The translations under genes were made by a program, and so were the position numbers. This document shows positions 13,446-14,587 of a stretch of 14,587 nt of DNA, one piece after another; positions within the stretch are counted from its first letter, which is position 1; the number at the start of each line of letters is the position of its first letter. Under the pieces are notes generated by a model, which was not told where the DNA came from, ran no database searches, and was given only the letters and a program-made list of their open reading frames with translations. Source of the DNA: CAYOOP01 sp964405685 (lineage in GTDB: Bacteria; Pseudomonadota; Alphaproteobacteria; Rickettsiales; SXRF01); NCBI GenBank assembly GCA_964405685.1, contig CAYOOP010000015.1, positions 1-14,587 of the forward strand, in the 5' to 3' direction.

Positions 13446-14587
13446 ATGCCCTCCCTCCTCCTCGAACTTTTTTCCGAAGAAATTCCTGCGCGCATGCAGG
13501 CGGATGCAGCAGCGCATTTGCAGACATCGTTAGAAAAAGCACTTAATGCGAAGGCGAAGATATTTGTTACGCCGCGTAGGCTAGCGGCGGTGATTGAGAA
13601 TTTGCCAGAAAAACAGGCGGATGTTTCGCAGGAATTGAAAGGCCCGAAGGTGGATGCACCGGAAGCAGCGCTTGCGGGTTTCCTGAAAAAAACAGGCTTG
13701 GGCAAAGAACAGCTCGGGGTGCGTGATGGGGTGTATTTTGCCAATATTCACCAAAAAGGCCGTGCGACTGCGGAGGTGTTGAAAGAGGCGATTGAAAAAA
13801 TCTTAGCTGAATTTCCGTGGCCGAAATCGATGCGCTGGGGGTCGGGTGAAACCACTTGGGTGCGGCCATTGCATAGCATCCTTTGCATTTTTGATGGCAA
13901 GGTGGTTCCCGTTGAATTTGCTGGGGTGAAGGCAGAAAACAAAACACGCGGGCATCGCTTCCTCGCACCCACAGAAATTACGATTAGCGATGTTGCACAG
14001 TATGAAACCTTGCTCGAAAAGGCGCATGTGATTGCTGACCGCGACAAACGCAAAAGCGAAATTGCGAAGCAGTTGGAGGTAAAATGCAAGGCGCTTGGAG
14101 TAACGCTACATGCGGATGAACGTTTGCTGGAAGAGGTGACTGGCTTGGTGGAATGGCCGAATGTTCTATCTGGGAAAATTGATGATGCGTTTATGGACCT
14201 TCCACCGGAAGTACTCATCTTGGAGATGCGGAATCATCAAAAGTATTTTGCTACCGTTCCTTCAGGATCCCGTGCAGATGCTAACGCATCTCACGGGATT
14301 AGTGCCCACTTCCTGATCACCTCGAACATGGTAACGAAAGATGGTGGCGTGGCGATTATTGCAGGCAATGAACGCGTGCTGCGCGCACGGTTTGCGGATG
14401 GCCGGTTTTTCTGGGATCAAGACCGCAAAATCAAGCTGGAAGATTTCGCCACGAAATTGAAAGATGTAACGTATCATGCGAAGCTTGGAAGTGTTGCGGA
14501 TAAGATGGCGCGGGTGAAAACGCTTGCAGTATCTTTGATGCAAAACGTGGATCCCGGCCTTCGCCGGGATGACGTCGAGAGAGCAGC
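13446..14587 (+). CDS. glyS: Glycyl-tRNA synthetase beta subunit GlyS, N-terminal part (runs off the window)
   Basis: The first 380 codons of the beta subunit, which binds tRNA-Gly with GlyQ; full-length proteins are near 690 residues. The frame is open to the window edge. Family marks: LLLELFSEEIPARMQ at the start, FVTPRRLA, WPKSMRWG, WVRPLHSILCI, GHRFLAP, LPPEVLILEMRNHQKYF and AGNERVLRARFADGRFFW. GGAGG eight bases upstream, at the edge of a palindromic element, supports the start. Two palindromic units lie in frame, adding SRADANASHGI-like residues (about 274-285) and DPGLRRDD (369-376), at places where E. coli GlyS has shorter segments. The conserved blocks around them are intact, so the gene is probably functional. 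Confidence 0.95.
   Translation, partial: MPSLLLELFSEEIPARMQADAAAHLQTSLEKALNAKAKIFVTPRRLAAVIENLPEKQADVSQELKGPKVDAPEAALAGFLKKTGLGKEQLGVRDGVYFANIHQKGRATAEVLKEAIEKILAEFPWPKSMRWGSGETTWVRPLHSILCIFDGKVVPVEFAGVKAENKTRGHRFLAPTEITISDVAQYETLLEKAHVIADRDKRKSEIAKQLEVKCKALGVTLHADERLLEEVTGLVEWPNVLSGKIDDAFMDLPPEVLILEMRNHQKYFATVPSGSRADANASHGISAHFLITSNMVTKDGGVAIIAGNERVLRARFADGRFFWDQDRKIKLEDFATKLKDVTYHAKLGSVADKMARVKTLAVSLMQNVDPGLRRDDVERA
14265..14299. repeat. In-frame palindromic unit inside glyS (codons 274-285)
   Basis: GGATCCCGTG on the left and CACGGGAT on the right form a hairpin, with an inner AGATG/CATCT stem. The outer bases match the right arm of the element between pstA and pstB (8325-8370), so it belongs to the same family. 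It is translated as part of GlyS and accounts for an extra stretch of about eight residues compared with E. coli. Confidence 0.8.
14549..14574. repeat. In-frame palindromic unit inside glyS (codons 369-376)
   Basis: GGATCCCGGC, a short loop and GCCGGGATGACG. In reverse complement it matches the unit at the glyQ 3' end (12521-12548) with one difference. It is read as DPGLRRDD in GlyS, while the glyQ copy reads VIPAKAGIQ in another frame and orientation. It stands 13 bases from the window edge. Confidence 0.85.

Noticed and set aside
8243..14574. CRISPR array
   Set aside because: The repeats are palindromic, irregularly spaced over 6 kb, inside genes as well as between them, and have no uniform spacers or cas genes.

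Overview
The window looks like part of the chromosome of an alphaproteobacterium of roughly 50% GC. The evidence is the 23S rRNA sequence, a PstA of the long type with a large extra N-terminal region, two-subunit glycyl-tRNA synthetase genes, and LipA and PanD of proteobacterial type. Three traits recall reduced or host-associated lineages such as Rickettsiales or Holosporales: a 23S gene with its own promoter and no 16S or tRNA upstream, pst genes split from their usual partners, and palindromic elements inside coding genes. The placement within Alphaproteobacteria is inference.

Layout. Positions 1-2350 (minus) hold the 5' three quarters or so of a 23S rRNA gene, cut by the window edge. It carries two intervening sequences: a long one in the helix 25 region that encodes a 121-residue four-helix-bundle protein, and a short ORF-less one in the helix 45 region. 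Positions 2351-2630 hold the rRNA leader and a good sigma70-type promoter. Then come a 246-residue protein of unknown function (plus) and, convergent and abutting it, a minus-strand pair: a predicted outer-membrane beta-barrel protein followed by a membrane GT2 glycosyltransferase with an N-terminal MshEN/GspE-N-like domain. Positions 6384-9151 (plus) hold an unknown gene and pstA-pstB. Positions 9156-10814 (minus) hold lipA followed by an unknown gene. Two small unknown genes (plus) lead into glyQ, a GIY-YIG nuclease-like gene, panD and the start of glyS.

The theme of the window is small palindromic DNA. Two families can be seen. Family A has TCATCCCG...CGGGAT hairpins, singly or as composite elements of 108-130 bp with inverted termini. 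It lies between pstA and pstB, at the 3' end of glyQ, on both sides of panD, and twice in frame within glyS. A GIY-YIG nuclease gene sits directly between two family A copies. Family B consists of hairpins whose arms are tandem 7- or 8-nt units beginning GAT. It forms the stems of both 23S intervening sequences, and a related hairpin is inserted in frame in glyQ. So the same kinds of small elements appear tolerated in rRNA (probably by excision), in proteins (as extra loops) and in operon junctions, where they seem to have supplied new ribosome binding sites or start regions. The GIY-YIG nuclease as a mobilising partner of family A, and a family B link between rRNA intervening sequences and protein insertions, are the two hypotheses most worth testing.
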